Position numbers and translations under genes: made by a program
Shown here: piece after piece, positions 37,443-45,417 of the stretch
Layout of the letters: every line of letters begins with the position of its first letter
Numbering within the stretch: the first letter of the stretch is position 1
Origin: an uncultured Erysipelotrichales bacterium
Lineage (GTDB): Bacteria > Bacillota_I > Bacilli_A > Erysipelotrichales > Coprobacillaceae
NCBI GenBank assembly: GCA_910579135.1
Contig: CAJTTM010000001.1
Coordinates: forward strand, 124,001 to 188,000
Reading direction: 5' to 3'
Length of the DNA stretch: 64,000 nucleotides
The notes under the pieces: generated by a model
The model's database searches: none
The model's input: only the letters and a program-made list of their open reading frames with translations
What the model was told of the DNA's origin: nothing

Positions 37443-37658
37443 CTATTCCTCACCTGTAAATTCTTTTAATTCATTGTTTTCATATATTTTTGCTACCTTT
37501 TTTTGGATATTGTCTAATTTATCATTACAATATTGAGATAATTCTATTCCTTCTTGAAACAAATGAATACTTTCCTCCAAAGGAACTTCATTTCTTTCTA
37601 ATAAATTAACAATTTCTTCTAATCTTTTTACAGCTTCTTCATAAGATTTTTGTTTCAT
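37443..37658 (-). CDS. xseB: Exodeoxyribonuclease VII small subunit
   Basis: A 71-residue helical protein, partner of XseA in the single-strand exonuclease. The family pattern is clear: SYEEAVKRLEEIVNLLERNE followed by VPLEESIHLFQEGIEL. It overlaps xseA by 4 bp. Confidence 0.94.
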   Translation of the reverse strand: MKQKSYEEAVKRLEEIVNLLERNEVPLEESIHLFQEGIELSQYCNDKLDNIQKKVAKIYENNELKEFTGEE

Positions 37659-38917
37659 TTTTTCACCTGCTTTACACTTGCTAAAACTTGACCATCATTC
37701 ATTTGAATAGATATTTGATCATTTTTTTCTAACTCATTTATACTCTTTATCATATGATTATCTTTATAAACAAGATGATATCCTCGAGATAAAATCTTCA
37801 AAGGACTAAAAGCATCTAATTTTTCTATTTGTATACGTAATTTATAATTTTGATAATCTATTTTTTGATGAATAGCTTTTATTAATCTTTGAATTAAGAT
37901 CGTATTATTTTGTTGATGTCTCTGTTCAAATAATTTTATTTTAGAAAATAAATTATCTTCTAATTGAGAGACTTTCATAAGTTGATTGGCATATAATTGC
38001 TCTGGATTCTTTAAAATATAAGAATGTGTTAAATAATTTAAATGCCTTTTTTCTAACTCTATTTTTTTGTCCATGACTGATATTAACTTTTTCTTATCAT
38101 CAAATATTTTTCTTTTTAATTCTTTACAATCTGGAGTTGCTATAATTGCAGCACCTGTAGGTGTAACAGCTCTTATATCACTCACAAAATCACAAATCGT
38201 AAAATCAGTTTCATGTCCAATTCCACTTATTAAAGGAGTTTTCAAATCAAAAATAGTTCTTGCTAATAACTCATTATTAAAATTCATTAAATCCTCAATA
38301 GACCCTCCACCTCTAGCAAGAATAATCGTATCAAAGCCAATTCTATCAACTTCTTTTAATACCTTTGATATCGTTATAAAAGCATTTTCTCCCTGCACTG
38401 GAATAGGAAAAACAACAACATTGATAAAAGGTGCTCTATTATGAATTGTTCTTATTACATCCATAACAGCTGATCCTTGTTTTGCTGATAATACAGCAAT
38501 TGAATGAGGAAATCTAGGAATTTCTTTCTTATATTTTTGATCAAATAATCCTTCTTTTTCCAGCTTATCTTTAAGTTGTTGAAATGCTAAATATAAATTA
38601 CCAATACCATCTTGATCAATACGCAACACATTTAATTGATAAGTTCCATTTACTTCATAAACAGCAACTCTTGCTTGCACTAAAACATGCATTCCATTTT
38701 CTAAATGAAATTTTATTTTTTTAGCAGAACTTGCAAACATAATTGCTGAAACACGAGATGTTTCATCTTTTAATGTAAAATAGAGATGTCCACTTGGATG
38801 TGGACGATAATTTGAAACTTCACCTTTAATATAAACATTCTGTAATTGAACATCTTGTTGAAATCTAGCTTTAATATATTGATTCAACGAATGAACACTA
38901 ATATATTTTCTTTCCAT
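37655..38917 (-). CDS. xseA: Exodeoxyribonuclease VII large subunit
   Basis: A 420-residue nuclease subunit. The N-terminal OB fold binds single-stranded DNA (VYIKGEVSNYRPHPSGHLYF). The catalytic domain follows, with GTDRGGGS-like LARGGGSIEDLMNFN and SGIGHETDFTICDFVSD near residue 250. The C-terminus has coiled coils. It overlaps xseB by 4 bp and touches the nusB stop by 1 bp. Confidence 0.95.
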   Translation of the reverse strand: MERKYISVHSLNQYIKARFQQDVQLQNVYIKGEVSNYRPHPSGHLYFTLKDETSRVSAIMFASSAKKIKFHLENGMHVLVQARVAVYEVNGTYQLNVLRIDQDGIGNLYLAFQQLKDKLEKEGLFDQKYKKEIPRFPHSIAVLSAKQGSAVMDVIRTIHNRAPFINVVVFPIPVQGENAFITISKVLKEVDRIGFDTIILARGGGSIEDLMNFNNELLARTIFDLKTPLISGIGHETDFTICDFVSDIRAVTPTGAAIIATPDCKELKRKIFDDKKKLISVMDKKIELEKRHLNYLTHSYILKNPEQLYANQLMKVSQLEDNLFSKIKLFEQRHQQNNTILIQRLIKAIHQKIDYQNYKLRIQIEKLDAFSPLKILSRGYHLVYKDNHMIKSINELEKNDQISIQMNDGQVLASVKQVKK

Positions 38918-39321
38918 TAAAGAACTTTATGTAATACTCCATTAATAAATTTATAAGAAGTTTCATCACAGAATGCTTTTGCATTAATCACTGCTTCATT
39001 AATAATAATTCTTTCATCTAAATCAGATTCCATAATCTCACATATAGCAATTAATAATATTGCCTGTTCCATAACACTAATACGATCAATTGTCCAACCC
39101 TTCTTTAAATATTTTGCAATTAATGATTTATATGAATCAATATGTTCTATAGTTGTATTAACTAACCATTTTGAAAATTCCATTGACTCTGGATTTTTAC
39201 TTAACGTTTCATCTTCTGCTAAAAATTGATAGATATCCTCTAATGAACTATCTACTAACAAATATTGATAAATACCAACAATCGCTTTCTCTCTAGCAAT
39301 CTGCCTTTTTGATTTACTCAT
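38917..39321 (-). CDS. nusB: Transcription antitermination factor NusB
   Basis: A 134-residue all-helical RNA-binding protein that joins NusE in rRNA antitermination. Recognisable segments are AREKAIVGIYQYL at the N-terminus and INEAVINAKAFCDETSYKFINGVL at the C-terminus. The start follows TGGAGGA. It heads the nusB-xseA-xseB-ispA-dxs-tlyA-recN run; folD, present in Bacillus, is missing. Confidence 0.92.
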   Translation of the reverse strand: MSKSKRQIAREKAIVGIYQYLLVDSSLEDIYQFLAEDETLSKNPESMEFSKWLVNTTIEHIDSYKSLIAKYLKKGWTIDRISVMEQAILLIAICEIMESDLDERIIINEAVINAKAFCDETSYKFINGVLHKVL

Positions 39322-39385
39322 GCAAATTAGTCCTCCATTTTTATTCCACCATATTCTAACATATTTTGTAACAAAAGAAAATACA

Positions 39386-39417
39386 TAAAAAGGTAAGAAT
39401 GAGAAACACTCTTACCT
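39386..39417 (-). terminator. Terminator of the asp23-like gene
   Basis: AGGTAAGA / TCTTACCT 8-bp stem with an 11-base loop and a short T run on the minus strand. Confidence 0.7.
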
Positions 39418-39763
39418 AATCAAAATCAATATCATCAACAATAATATTTATATGGTTAACTTCTACACCTGTCATTTCACAAATTGCTGTAGATATGTTT
39501 TTTTGGATTTCTTTTGTTGTTTTAGAAACATTAACTCCATATTGAATTCTAACATGTATTTCGATATACACATCATTATCCTTTATAGAACATGATACCA
39601 TTGTTTTTGTACCAGCTAAAGAAAAACCTTTAGATGTATCTAAATTGACCTTTTCCAATTTTTTTACAGTTTCTTTCACAATTGTATCAAAAACACAGAC
39701 ATTCATTGAAATCTGACCATTTACGAAACCTTGATCATACGTATAATATTCATTATGTGCCAT
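39416..39763 (-). CDS. yqhY: Asp23/Gls24 family envelope stress protein (YqhY-like)
   Basis: A 115-residue Asp23/Gls24 protein; Bacillus YqhY is the positional match between the spoIIIA and nusB regions. The family core is seen as KVNLDTSKGFSLAGTKTMVS and IEIHVRIQYGVNV. The ATG at 39763 follows GTGAGG; the longer frame upstream has no ribosome site. The role of YqhY is linked to fatty-acid synthesis control in Bacillus, but accBC is not adjacent here. Confidence 0.88.
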   Translation of the reverse strand: MAHNEYYTYDQGFVNGQISMNVCVFDTIVKETVKKLEKVNLDTSKGFSLAGTKTMVSCSIKDNDVYIEIHVRIQYGVNVSKTTKEIQKNISTAICEMTGVEVNHINIIVDDIDFD

Positions 39764-39819
39764 ATTTAATACCTCACTCTCTACTCCTATTTTATAGAAA
39801 AATATAAACAATTACAAGT

Positions 39820-40278
39820 TTATTCACTAATAAATTTAACTTCTACCTGATAATCATCACCTAAATATTTTAAAATCATTTTTATGATTTTATTTGCATC
39901 ACTTTGAACAGCATCTTTTTTTACTACTGTCACTTTAATAATTTTATCAGCAATTTCTACATATGCATCATTATATCCTACTTCTTTTATTTTAGATAAA
40001 ATTTCTTTTTCTTTATCCTTTATTTCTTTTGTTTCACTAATTGTTTCTAATGCTTTACTAATAGAATCTGAAGTACTAGATTCCTTTGCGATGATTTCAT
40101 TATTTTTACTAATGATTTCATCTCTTTTTTTATCAAGGCTTGTTTGTAATTTTTCTATTGTTGTTAATTCTTTTTTAGTAGAAACACTTTTAGAGTTATT
40201 TGGCAACATAATATAATAAATCGATAAAACTAAAATCAAGCTAAATAAAGACAAAAATGTTACTGCCTGTTTATTCAT
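39820..40278 (-). CDS. SpoIIIAH-like protein
   Basis: A 152-residue protein with one N-terminal membrane helix (residues ~5-25), a coiled-coil charged linker (40-95) and a C-terminal YscJ/FliF-like beta domain (AYVEIADKIIKVTVVKKD). This layout and its place next to the yqhY gene match SpoIIIAH, the mother-cell half of the SpoIIQ-SpoIIIAH channel. It is shorter than Bacillus SpoIIIAH. The other seven spoIIIA genes are absent; the comG operon begins instead. The start follows AGAGGG. Confidence 0.75.
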   Translation of the reverse strand: MNKQAVTFLSLFSLILVLSIYYIMLPNNSKSVSTKKELTTIEKLQTSLDKKRDEIISKNNEIIAKESSTSDSISKALETISETKEIKDKEKEILSKIKEVGYNDAYVEIADKIIKVTVVKKDAVQSDANKIIKMILKYLGDDYQVEVKFISE

Positions 40279-40426
40279 ATTATCCCTCTTTTCTTTTATA
40301 GTATATGTTTGATTTAATACAATATGAAATTAAATTCCTTTAAATTTAAATTTTTTTTATTTTTTTTCATTTAAAAAAAGAAAAGTGCTCTTTTTTTTTG
40401 TATGTAATAATAGGAGGTGTTTTTTT

Positions 40427-41413
40427 ATGTATGATTTTTTTGAAAAAATTCTATATCGGGCTATTAAGAAAAATGTTACTGATATACATTTTTATCTTAA
40501 AGATAACCTTAAAATATCAATGCGTAGATATGGAATATTGAGTCATTATGATACTTTTGATAAAGAGAAAGGCAGTAAACTTTTAAACTTTATAAAGTAT
40601 AAGTCCTATATCAACCTTAATTACAAATTATTACCACAAACAGGACAATTTACTTTTATTATTGATCAACAAAAATATGAATTAAGAGTTTCTTATCTAC
40701 CTTCTTTAGAATTCGAAAGTATTGTTATTAGGATATTAAACAACCATTCAAGGTTAACGCTTGATGAAATTACTCCCCTATCACAAATAAGAAACTACTT
40801 ATATCAACTCACAAAAAAACGCAATGGTCTATTTGTGGTTTCTGGAGCGACTGGTTCGGGTAAATCTACGACTCTTTATACTTTAATTGATATGTTTATA
40901 AAGGAAGGAGGATTAAATATTATAAGCATAGAAGATCCCATAGAAATGAGAAAGGAAGGATGTTTACAGATAGAATTGAATGAAAAGATAGGAATTAATT
41001 ACCATGATACATTAAAACAAATATTAAGACATGATCCTGATATTATCATGGTTGGTGAAATTAGAGATGAATTAACTGCACAAATATGTCTAACTTGTGC
41101 TTTAACTGGACATCTTGTTTTAACAACTATTCATAGCAGTAATGCTTACTTAACTCTTAAAAGATTAATGAATCTTTCATTTTCATCAACAGATCTAGAA
41201 GATGTTTTGATAGGTATTTTATGTCAAAGATTACGCTATGATAGAAAAAATGATAATGTTGTTGTGTTAGGAGAATTATTAGAAAAGAAGCAGATCCATG
41301 ATATTTTATTGAATAATTCATATGACTACTCTACTTTTAAAGATAATGCAAAAATATTAATTGAAGACATGAGATATGACAAAGAACTATTTGAGGTTGA
41401 ATTCAATGAATAA
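40427..41413 (+). CDS. comGA: Competence ATPase ComGA (type II/IV secretion ATPase)
   Basis: A 328-residue PilB/GspE-type traffic ATPase that drives assembly of the competence pseudopilus. Walker A is VSGATGSGKSTTLY near residue 143, the Asp box is NIISIEDPIE, Walker B is DIIMVGEIRD, and the His box is GHLVLTTIHSSN. The ATG at 40427 has AGGAGGTG at 7 bases; the longer frame reads through this site. It overlaps comGB by 8 bp and heads a complete comG operon. The upstream region is dominated by A and T tracts. Confidence 0.93.
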   Translation: MYDFFEKILYRAIKKNVTDIHFYLKDNLKISMRRYGILSHYDTFDKEKGSKLLNFIKYKSYINLNYKLLPQTGQFTFIIDQQKYELRVSYLPSLEFESIVIRILNNHSRLTLDEITPLSQIRNYLYQLTKKRNGLFVVSGATGSGKSTTLYTLIDMFIKEGGLNIISIEDPIEMRKEGCLQIELNEKIGINYHDTLKQILRHDPDIIMVGEIRDELTAQICLTCALTGHLVLTTIHSSNAYLTLKRLMNLSFSSTDLEDVLIGILCQRLRYDRKNDNVVVLGELLEKKQIHDILLNNSYDYSTFKDNAKILIEDMRYDKELFEVEFNE

Positions 41414-42404
41414 TGATTATTTTTTCTTAGAGAATTTCTACTTATTAATACAGGAAAGCTATGACTTAGAGTCAGCATTATCTATTTGTTCTAAAATCAA
41501 ACCACATAAAGACATAAGTTTGATACAAGATTATTTAAAACAAGGCTATTCTATTGATGAAGCTATTCAAAGAAGTCATCTACCTCCTATGTTTAAAGAA
41601 TACTTTTCTTTTTTCCAAAACAAAAATATTTTATCTAAGTCAATAGAAAATAGTTTAAGAATATGTAAGATGTATCATGATTATCTTCAACAAATAAAGA
41701 AAAAATTATCTTATCCTTTATTACTTTTAATATTTTTACTCTTTTTTTCTATCTTTGTTGTATTCTTTTTATTACCTAAAGTGAATTTACTGTTTGATTC
41801 TTTTGGAATCGAGAAAAGTTTTTTCATTAAAATCACAATGTTCATTTTTCAAATTATTCCATTATTTTTTATTATTGCTATCATTGTTTTTGTATTGATT
41901 ATTTCTAATCTATATTATGGTTTAAAAAACAAGAAATTTAAAATTATTGAATTTTATTTATCTAAACCTTTCACTAGAAAAGTATTACAAAAATATTTTT
42001 CATTAAAATTTGCATTATTTTATAATGAATTATTACTAGAAAAATTAGATAGTATTACAATCATTCATACTCTTAATCAACAATTAATGAAAAATGACAT
42101 TAAAATTGTATTATATGAAATCGAAGAAAGGATGATGGAAGGAGAACTTATTGAACGTATTTTAGAAGATTTTATCTATTTTGATGATTTATTCATTACA
42201 TTTTTTAAGATGTTATTAGAACATCCTAAAGCAGAACTTTCATTACAAAATTATATCGATATTACATTTAAACAAATTGAGGTTTCTTTATATAAAATAA
42301 TGAAAACTTTAACAAGTGGTATTTATGTTTTTGTCGCCTTATTTGTTATTATGATTTATATTGCGATTATTATACCTATGATGAATATTATATCAGAAAT
42401 TTAA
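41406..42404 (+). CDS. comGB: Competence pseudopilus platform protein ComGB
   Basis: A 332-residue inner-membrane platform protein of the GspF/PilC type. It has three membrane segments (~residues 105-130, 150-175, 305-328) separated by two cytoplasmic T2SSF domains. The second domain shows KYFSLKFALFYNELL. It anchors the pseudopilus machine next to ComGA. The ATG at 41406 lies inside comGA, with GAGGTTG as ribosome site. Confidence 0.9.
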   Translation: MNNDYFFLENFYLLIQESYDLESALSICSKIKPHKDISLIQDYLKQGYSIDEAIQRSHLPPMFKEYFSFFQNKNILSKSIENSLRICKMYHDYLQQIKKKLSYPLLLLIFLLFFSIFVVFFLLPKVNLLFDSFGIEKSFFIKITMFIFQIIPLFFIIAIIVFVLIISNLYYGLKNKKFKIIEFYLSKPFTRKVLQKYFSLKFALFYNELLLEKLDSITIIHTLNQQLMKNDIKIVLYEIEERMMEGELIERILEDFIYFDDLFITFFKMLLEHPKAELSLQNYIDITFKQIEVSLYKIMKTLTSGIYVFVALFVIMIYIAIIIPMMNIISEI

Positions 42405-42417
42405 AGGAGGAAATGAT

Positions 42418-42720
42418 ATGAATAAAAAAGGTTTTACACTCATAGAAATGGTTTTTTGTATTTCTGTAATATTAATAATCTTACTTTTAGTTATACCAAA
42501 TGTAACAAGTAAGAATGCTATTGTAAAAGAAAAAAGTTGTGATGCTCAATTAGAAGTTGTTAATTCTCAGATTGTTCTATATGAAATAGAAAACGATAAA
42601 CTACCAACATCAATTTCACAACTCACTAAAGGAAGTCACCCTTATCTTACAAGTAAACAAACAAAATGTCCAAATGGCAAGAAGATATCTATTAAAAATG
42701 GACAAGCTTATGTCAAATAA
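42418..42720 (+). CDS. comGC: Major competence pseudopilin ComGC
   Basis: A 100-residue prepilin. The leader MNKKG is followed by the mature N-terminus FTLIEMVFCI with Glu5, the residue needed for pilin assembly. A long hydrophobic helix follows, then a small globular domain with two Cys (KSCDAQ and TKCPNGK) that may form a disulfide. It is cut by a ComC-type peptidase that is not in the window. AAAGGAGG precedes the start. It overlaps comGD by 11 bp. Confidence 0.93.
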   Translation: MNKKGFTLIEMVFCISVILIILLLVIPNVTSKNAIVKEKSCDAQLEVVNSQIVLYEIENDKLPTSISQLTKGSHPYLTSKQTKCPNGKKISIKNGQAYVK

Positions 42721-43105
42721 GAAAGGATTTACTTTAATTGAAATGATTTTAGTCTTAAGTATATTGTGTTTAACTTCATTATTTTCAATGTCTATACGTT
42801 CTCCTCACCCTCAAAAAAACAACACAATTGAAAATATTCAGTATTTTTTTCATCAAGCCAAAATCAACTCTATGTTAAACAAAGAAAAAACATCAATTAC
42901 ATTATCAAATAATCAATTAAGTTATTCATCTGAACACAATCATTTTACTATTTATTTAACAGATGGAAAGAGTCAAAAGAAATATTCATTCTATTATAAT
43001 GAAAATGGAAATATTTATAAAGCTTCTACTGTTAATTTTATTATTGATAATCAATTAGTTCAATTTGTTTTTCAAGTTGGGAGTGGTAGTTTCGATGTTA
43101 AGTAA
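42710..43105 (+). CDS. comGD: Minor pseudopilin ComGD
   Basis: A 131-residue type IV prepilin-like protein. The leader MSNKKG is followed by FTLIEMILVLSILCLTSLFS and a globular C-terminal region. The ATG at 42710 lies inside the comGC 3' end; earlier codons in the frame would remove the leader signal from the N-terminus. It is placed second among pilin genes, as in Bacillus comGD. It overlaps comGE by 11 bp. Confidence 0.85.
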   Translation: MSNKKGFTLIEMILVLSILCLTSLFSMSIRSPHPQKNNTIENIQYFFHQAKINSMLNKEKTSITLSNNQLSYSSEHNHFTIYLTDGKSQKKYSFYYNENGNIYKASTVNFIIDNQLVQFVFQVGSGSFDVK

Positions 43106-43301
43106 GAAAGGAATGACTCTAATTGAATCATTATTTGCATTTTCAATCTATATCACTATATTAACTCTATTTATAAGTTTTTTCACTCAAGGATTAAATA
43201 CAGAAAAAAGATTGAAAAAGAATATAAATAATACAGATAAGGAAGTGATAATATTAGACCAAGACTCACTAGAAAAAGCAATCAAGCAGGTTTTACCTTA
43301 A
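43095..43301 (+). CDS. comGE: Minor pseudopilin ComGE (short)
   Basis: A 68-residue prepilin-like protein with leader MLSKKG and mature start MTLIESLFAFSIYITILTLF. It then has only ~30 charged residues, so it is clearly shorter than Bacillus ComGE (about 115). The frame ends inside the start region of comGF: comGF's open frame begins at 43241. No frameshift within comGE itself is evident from the two reading frames, and both show pilin-like sequence in sequence order. Confidence 0.75.
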   Translation: MLSKKGMTLIESLFAFSIYITILTLFISFFTQGLNTEKRLKKNINNTDKEVIILDQDSLEKAIKQVLP

Positions 43302-43675
43302 TAGAAGTATTATTTTCTTTGTTTATTATATGTCTTATTATGATGAATTTAAGTAGTATTTATCATATCTTTAAAAAAGTCTATGTTAAAAGTGATATGA
43401 ATGAAGATTTATATATAGCCGCAAAACAAATATCACAACATCTTGTATATGCTAGAGAAATTGAAATTTATAATGAGCTTATATATAAAGATGAAAAAAA
43501 CGATAAAATCTCTATTTGTTTAGACGATAATAGAATTGTAAAAACTCCAGGGTTTGAAATCTTTGCATTTAATGTTGATGATTTAGATTTTAAAATCAAG
43601 AATAATTTTTTATATATGATCATAGAAAGAGATCATCATCATTTTCAATTCTTGATCGGAAGTGATTTACCATAA
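43253..43675 (+). CDS. comGF: Minor pseudopilin ComGF with apparent ATT start
   Basis: Reading this frame upstream of its first ordinary start codon (TTG 43319) shows a full prepilin signal: RKSNQAG then FTLIEVLFSLFIICLIMMN. An in-frame TAA lies at 43238, and between it and the signal no ATG, GTG or TTG exists. The only known rare start is ATT at 43253, placed 7 bases after AAGGAAG (43239-43245). I therefore annotate 140 residues from ATT. A start at TTG 43319 would lose the pilin signal. Frameshifting from comGE is an alternative, but no good slippery site is visible. Confidence 0.7.
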   Translation: MRPRLTRKSNQAGFTLIEVLFSLFIICLIMMNLSSIYHIFKKVYVKSDMNEDLYIAAKQISQHLVYAREIEIYNELIYKDEKNDKISICLDDNRIVKTPGFEIFAFNVDDLDFKIKNNFLYMIIERDHHHFQFLIGSDLP

Positions 43676-43698
43676 AGATTAATTCTAAAGGAAGCATC

Positions 43699-44052
43699 TT
43701 GCAAATCGTTTTGATTATATTTGTTCTATTCACTTTTGTACTCACCTTACTTTATTCTCATATAGCGAATCAAGCTCATATTTATCAAAATATACTCTTA
43801 TTAGAACAACAGAAGAATTTAGAAATTGTATTAATTCATTATTATCAAAAGACTTTAAAAGATGATATTCTTTTAAGCGATGACTATGAGGATGAATATG
43901 TAAGTATAAGATATGAAGTTGAAACAGAAGATACAAACTATCTTATTACAACAGAAATAAATATATTTAATATTGAATATTCTTTTATTTGTGAAATTGA
44001 AACTGAAAATTATCAAGTCATCCATTTTGAATATAGAAAGGAGCCAATATGA
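43699..44052 (+). CDS. comGG: ComGG-like protein (start uncertain)
   Basis: By position this is comGG, last of the pseudopilus genes. From TTG 43699 (AAAGGAAG upstream, 4-base spacing) the product is 117 residues, beginning with a membrane helix QIVLIIFVLFTFVLTLLYS. But the frame stays open back to 43666, and KINSKGSILQIVLIIF resembles the N-terminus expected of ComGG proteins. That reading would need ATA at 43672 (overlapping the comGF stop as ATAA) or ATT at 43678. I keep the TTG start in the coordinates and flag the doubt. The end overlaps a small ORF (ATGA). Confidence 0.65.
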   Translation: MQIVLIIFVLFTFVLTLLYSHIANQAHIYQNILLLEQQKNLEIVLIHYYQKTLKDDILLSDDYEDEYVSIRYEVETEDTNYLITTEINIFNIEYSFICEIETENYQVIHFEYRKEPI

Positions 44053-44186
44053 TTACATCAATTATACTATTTTTTGTTATTGCATTTATCCTATATCTCA
44101 TCTCTTTATTTAATCAATCCCATTTATTAAAATATGTTTCTTATATACTTATAAGCTTATCTGTTCTTTTATCAATTATGATGTAA
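44049..44186 (+). CDS. Small membrane protein at the end of the comG operon (45 aa)
   Basis: A 45-residue ORF with a strong ribosome site (AAAGGAG, 5 bases from ATG) that overlaps the comGG stop codon by 4 bp. The product has two hydrophobic helices (residues ~3-20 and 28-44), joined by a short polar turn NQSHLLK. I know no named family. Its coupling to comGG suggests coexpression with the pseudopilus genes. The predicted efp promoter starts 12 bp after its stop. Confidence 0.6.
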   Translation: MITSIILFFVIAFILYLISLFNQSHLLKYVSYILISLSVLLSIMM

Positions 44187-44198
44187 AATAGTGAAATA

Positions 44199-44227
44199 TT
44201 GCATAGTAAAATGAACTATGATATAAT
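44199..44227 (+). promoter_or_regulatory. SigA-type promoter of efp
   Basis: TTGCAT, 17-bp spacer, TATAAT, about 28 bp before the efp ATG. Confidence 0.65.
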
Positions 44228-44255
44228 GCTTACAAAAGAAAAAAGAGGTGAAATT

Positions 44256-44813
44256 ATGATTAGTGTTGGTGATTTAAGACCAGGAATGACTTTTCAATAT
44301 GAAGGAAACTTATATGTTGTTTTAGAATATTCTCATAATAAAACAGCACGTGCTGCTGCAAATATAAGAGTTAAAATGAAAAATATGAGAACTGGATCAA
44401 CAACTGAAATTACTTTTGGAAATAATGAAAAGGTTGCTAGAGCACGTATTGAAAAAAGAAAAATGCAATACTTATACGATACTGGAGATATGCTTGTTTT
44501 CATGGATAATGAAACTTATGATCAAATAGAAATTCCTGCAGAAAATTTAAGATGGGAAATAAACTTCTTAAAACCATCTGATGATGTTGAAGTGACTAGT
44601 TTTGAAGGTGAAATTTTAGGTGTAGCTTTACCTATCAATGTTCCTTTTGTTGTTACTGAAACAGAACCAGCAGTCAGAGGTGATACAGCTACTTCAGCTA
44701 CTAAAAACGCAACTATTGAAACAGGTTTCCAAATTAAAGTTCCTTTATTTATTAGTGAAGGTGAAACTGTTATTGTTAATACGGTTGATGGAAAATATCA
44801 AGGAAGAGCTTAA
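44256..44813 (+). CDS. efp: Translation elongation factor P (Arg32 type)
   Basis: A 185-residue EF-P, which rescues ribosomes stalled at proline runs. The three-domain layout and the C-terminal signature GDTATSATKNATIETGFQIK are standard. The tip loop of domain I is unusual: KTARAAAN replaces the common KPGKGxAF, so residue 32 is Arg instead of Lys, and the Pro-Gly pair is missing. The ATG at 44256 follows GAGGTG. It follows the comG operon; in Bacillus efp also lies near spoIIIA. It has its own promoter and terminator. Confidence 0.94.
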   Translation: MISVGDLRPGMTFQYEGNLYVVLEYSHNKTARAAANIRVKMKNMRTGSTTEITFGNNEKVARARIEKRKMQYLYDTGDMLVFMDNETYDQIEIPAENLRWEINFLKPSDDVEVTSFEGEILGVALPINVPFVVTETEPAVRGDTATSATKNATIETGFQIKVPLFISEGETVIVNTVDGKYQGRA

Positions 44814-44821
44814 TGAAGATG

Positions 44822-44857
44822 AAAAGCACTTAAACATGAAGTCTAAGTGCTTTTTTA
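44822..44857 (+). terminator. Terminator of efp
   Basis: AAAAGCACTTA / TAAGTGCTTTT 11-bp stem, 11-base loop, T run. Confidence 0.85.
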
Positions 44858-45022
44858 TTTAGAATTATGATTGTTAAATCTTTCATATGTGCATAAACAT
44901 AACATAATATAATATATTAGATGAATTGTCACAATTTTGTTCATTCAAAGTATAAGTAATTATTCCACCATATATTAACAGTAGATCATCAAATTTTTTG
45001 CCACTATTAGCATTTATATTCT

Positions 45023-45202
45023 TTATTTTTCATTTTTAATTAATGTATGATAAATCAATGTAGCAAAACTTGATGTTAACATAGTTTCCACAAAAAAATT
45101 TAAAGGTAATTCAACTCCATTTATATTAAGCCACATATGAATTAATATTGAAACAAGCAATACTATTGCTACTGCAATTACTCCTTTAAAAAAATGTTTC
45201 AT
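45023..45202 (-). CDS. Small two-helix membrane protein divergent from the AgrC-like kinase
   Basis: A 59-residue protein with two hydrophobic stretches (about residues 5-25 and 36-53). I recognise no family; it has no AgrD-like features (no central Cys with amphipathic N-terminus). Starts possible are ATG 45202 (AAGGAG 11 bases upstream) or ATG 45211 (2 bases, too close). It is divergent from the sensor kinase gene, with ~215 bp between them, so a shared control region is possible. Function is unknown. Confidence 0.55.
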   Translation of the reverse strand: MKHFFKGVIAVAIVLLVSILIHMWLNINGVELPLNFFVETMLTSSFATLIYHTLIKNEK

Positions 45203-45356
45203 AATTATCATATCTCCTTTCAAATATTACACAAATAAATATATCAGAAAAAATGACCTTTTTATTAAAATAATCATAAAACATCTCATCCTACTAATAA
45301 ATGCATATTATATCTATAAACTCATACATTTATTCATCATTTTCGCAGAGCAATTC

Positions 45357-45385
45357 TTGATATAAAAAATTTTATATACTATAAT
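45357..45385 (+). promoter_or_regulatory. SigA-type promoter of the AgrC/AgrA-like pair
   Basis: TTGATA, 17-bp spacer, TATAAT. The -10 lies 32 bp before the kinase ATG. Confidence 0.7.
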
Positions 45386-45417
45386 ATAGTAAATTTGGGA
45401 AGGAGGAATAAATTGAA

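Noticed and set aside
43095..43675. comGE-comGF as one frameshifted gene
   Set aside because: Both frames carry their own prepilin signal in order, so they are two genes. No convincing slippery site was found in the overlap.
45203..45417. agrD-like peptide gene or LytTR repeat sites in the region before the kinase
   Set aside because: No ORF with the Cys-containing peptide layout and no paired 9-bp repeats were found on either strand.
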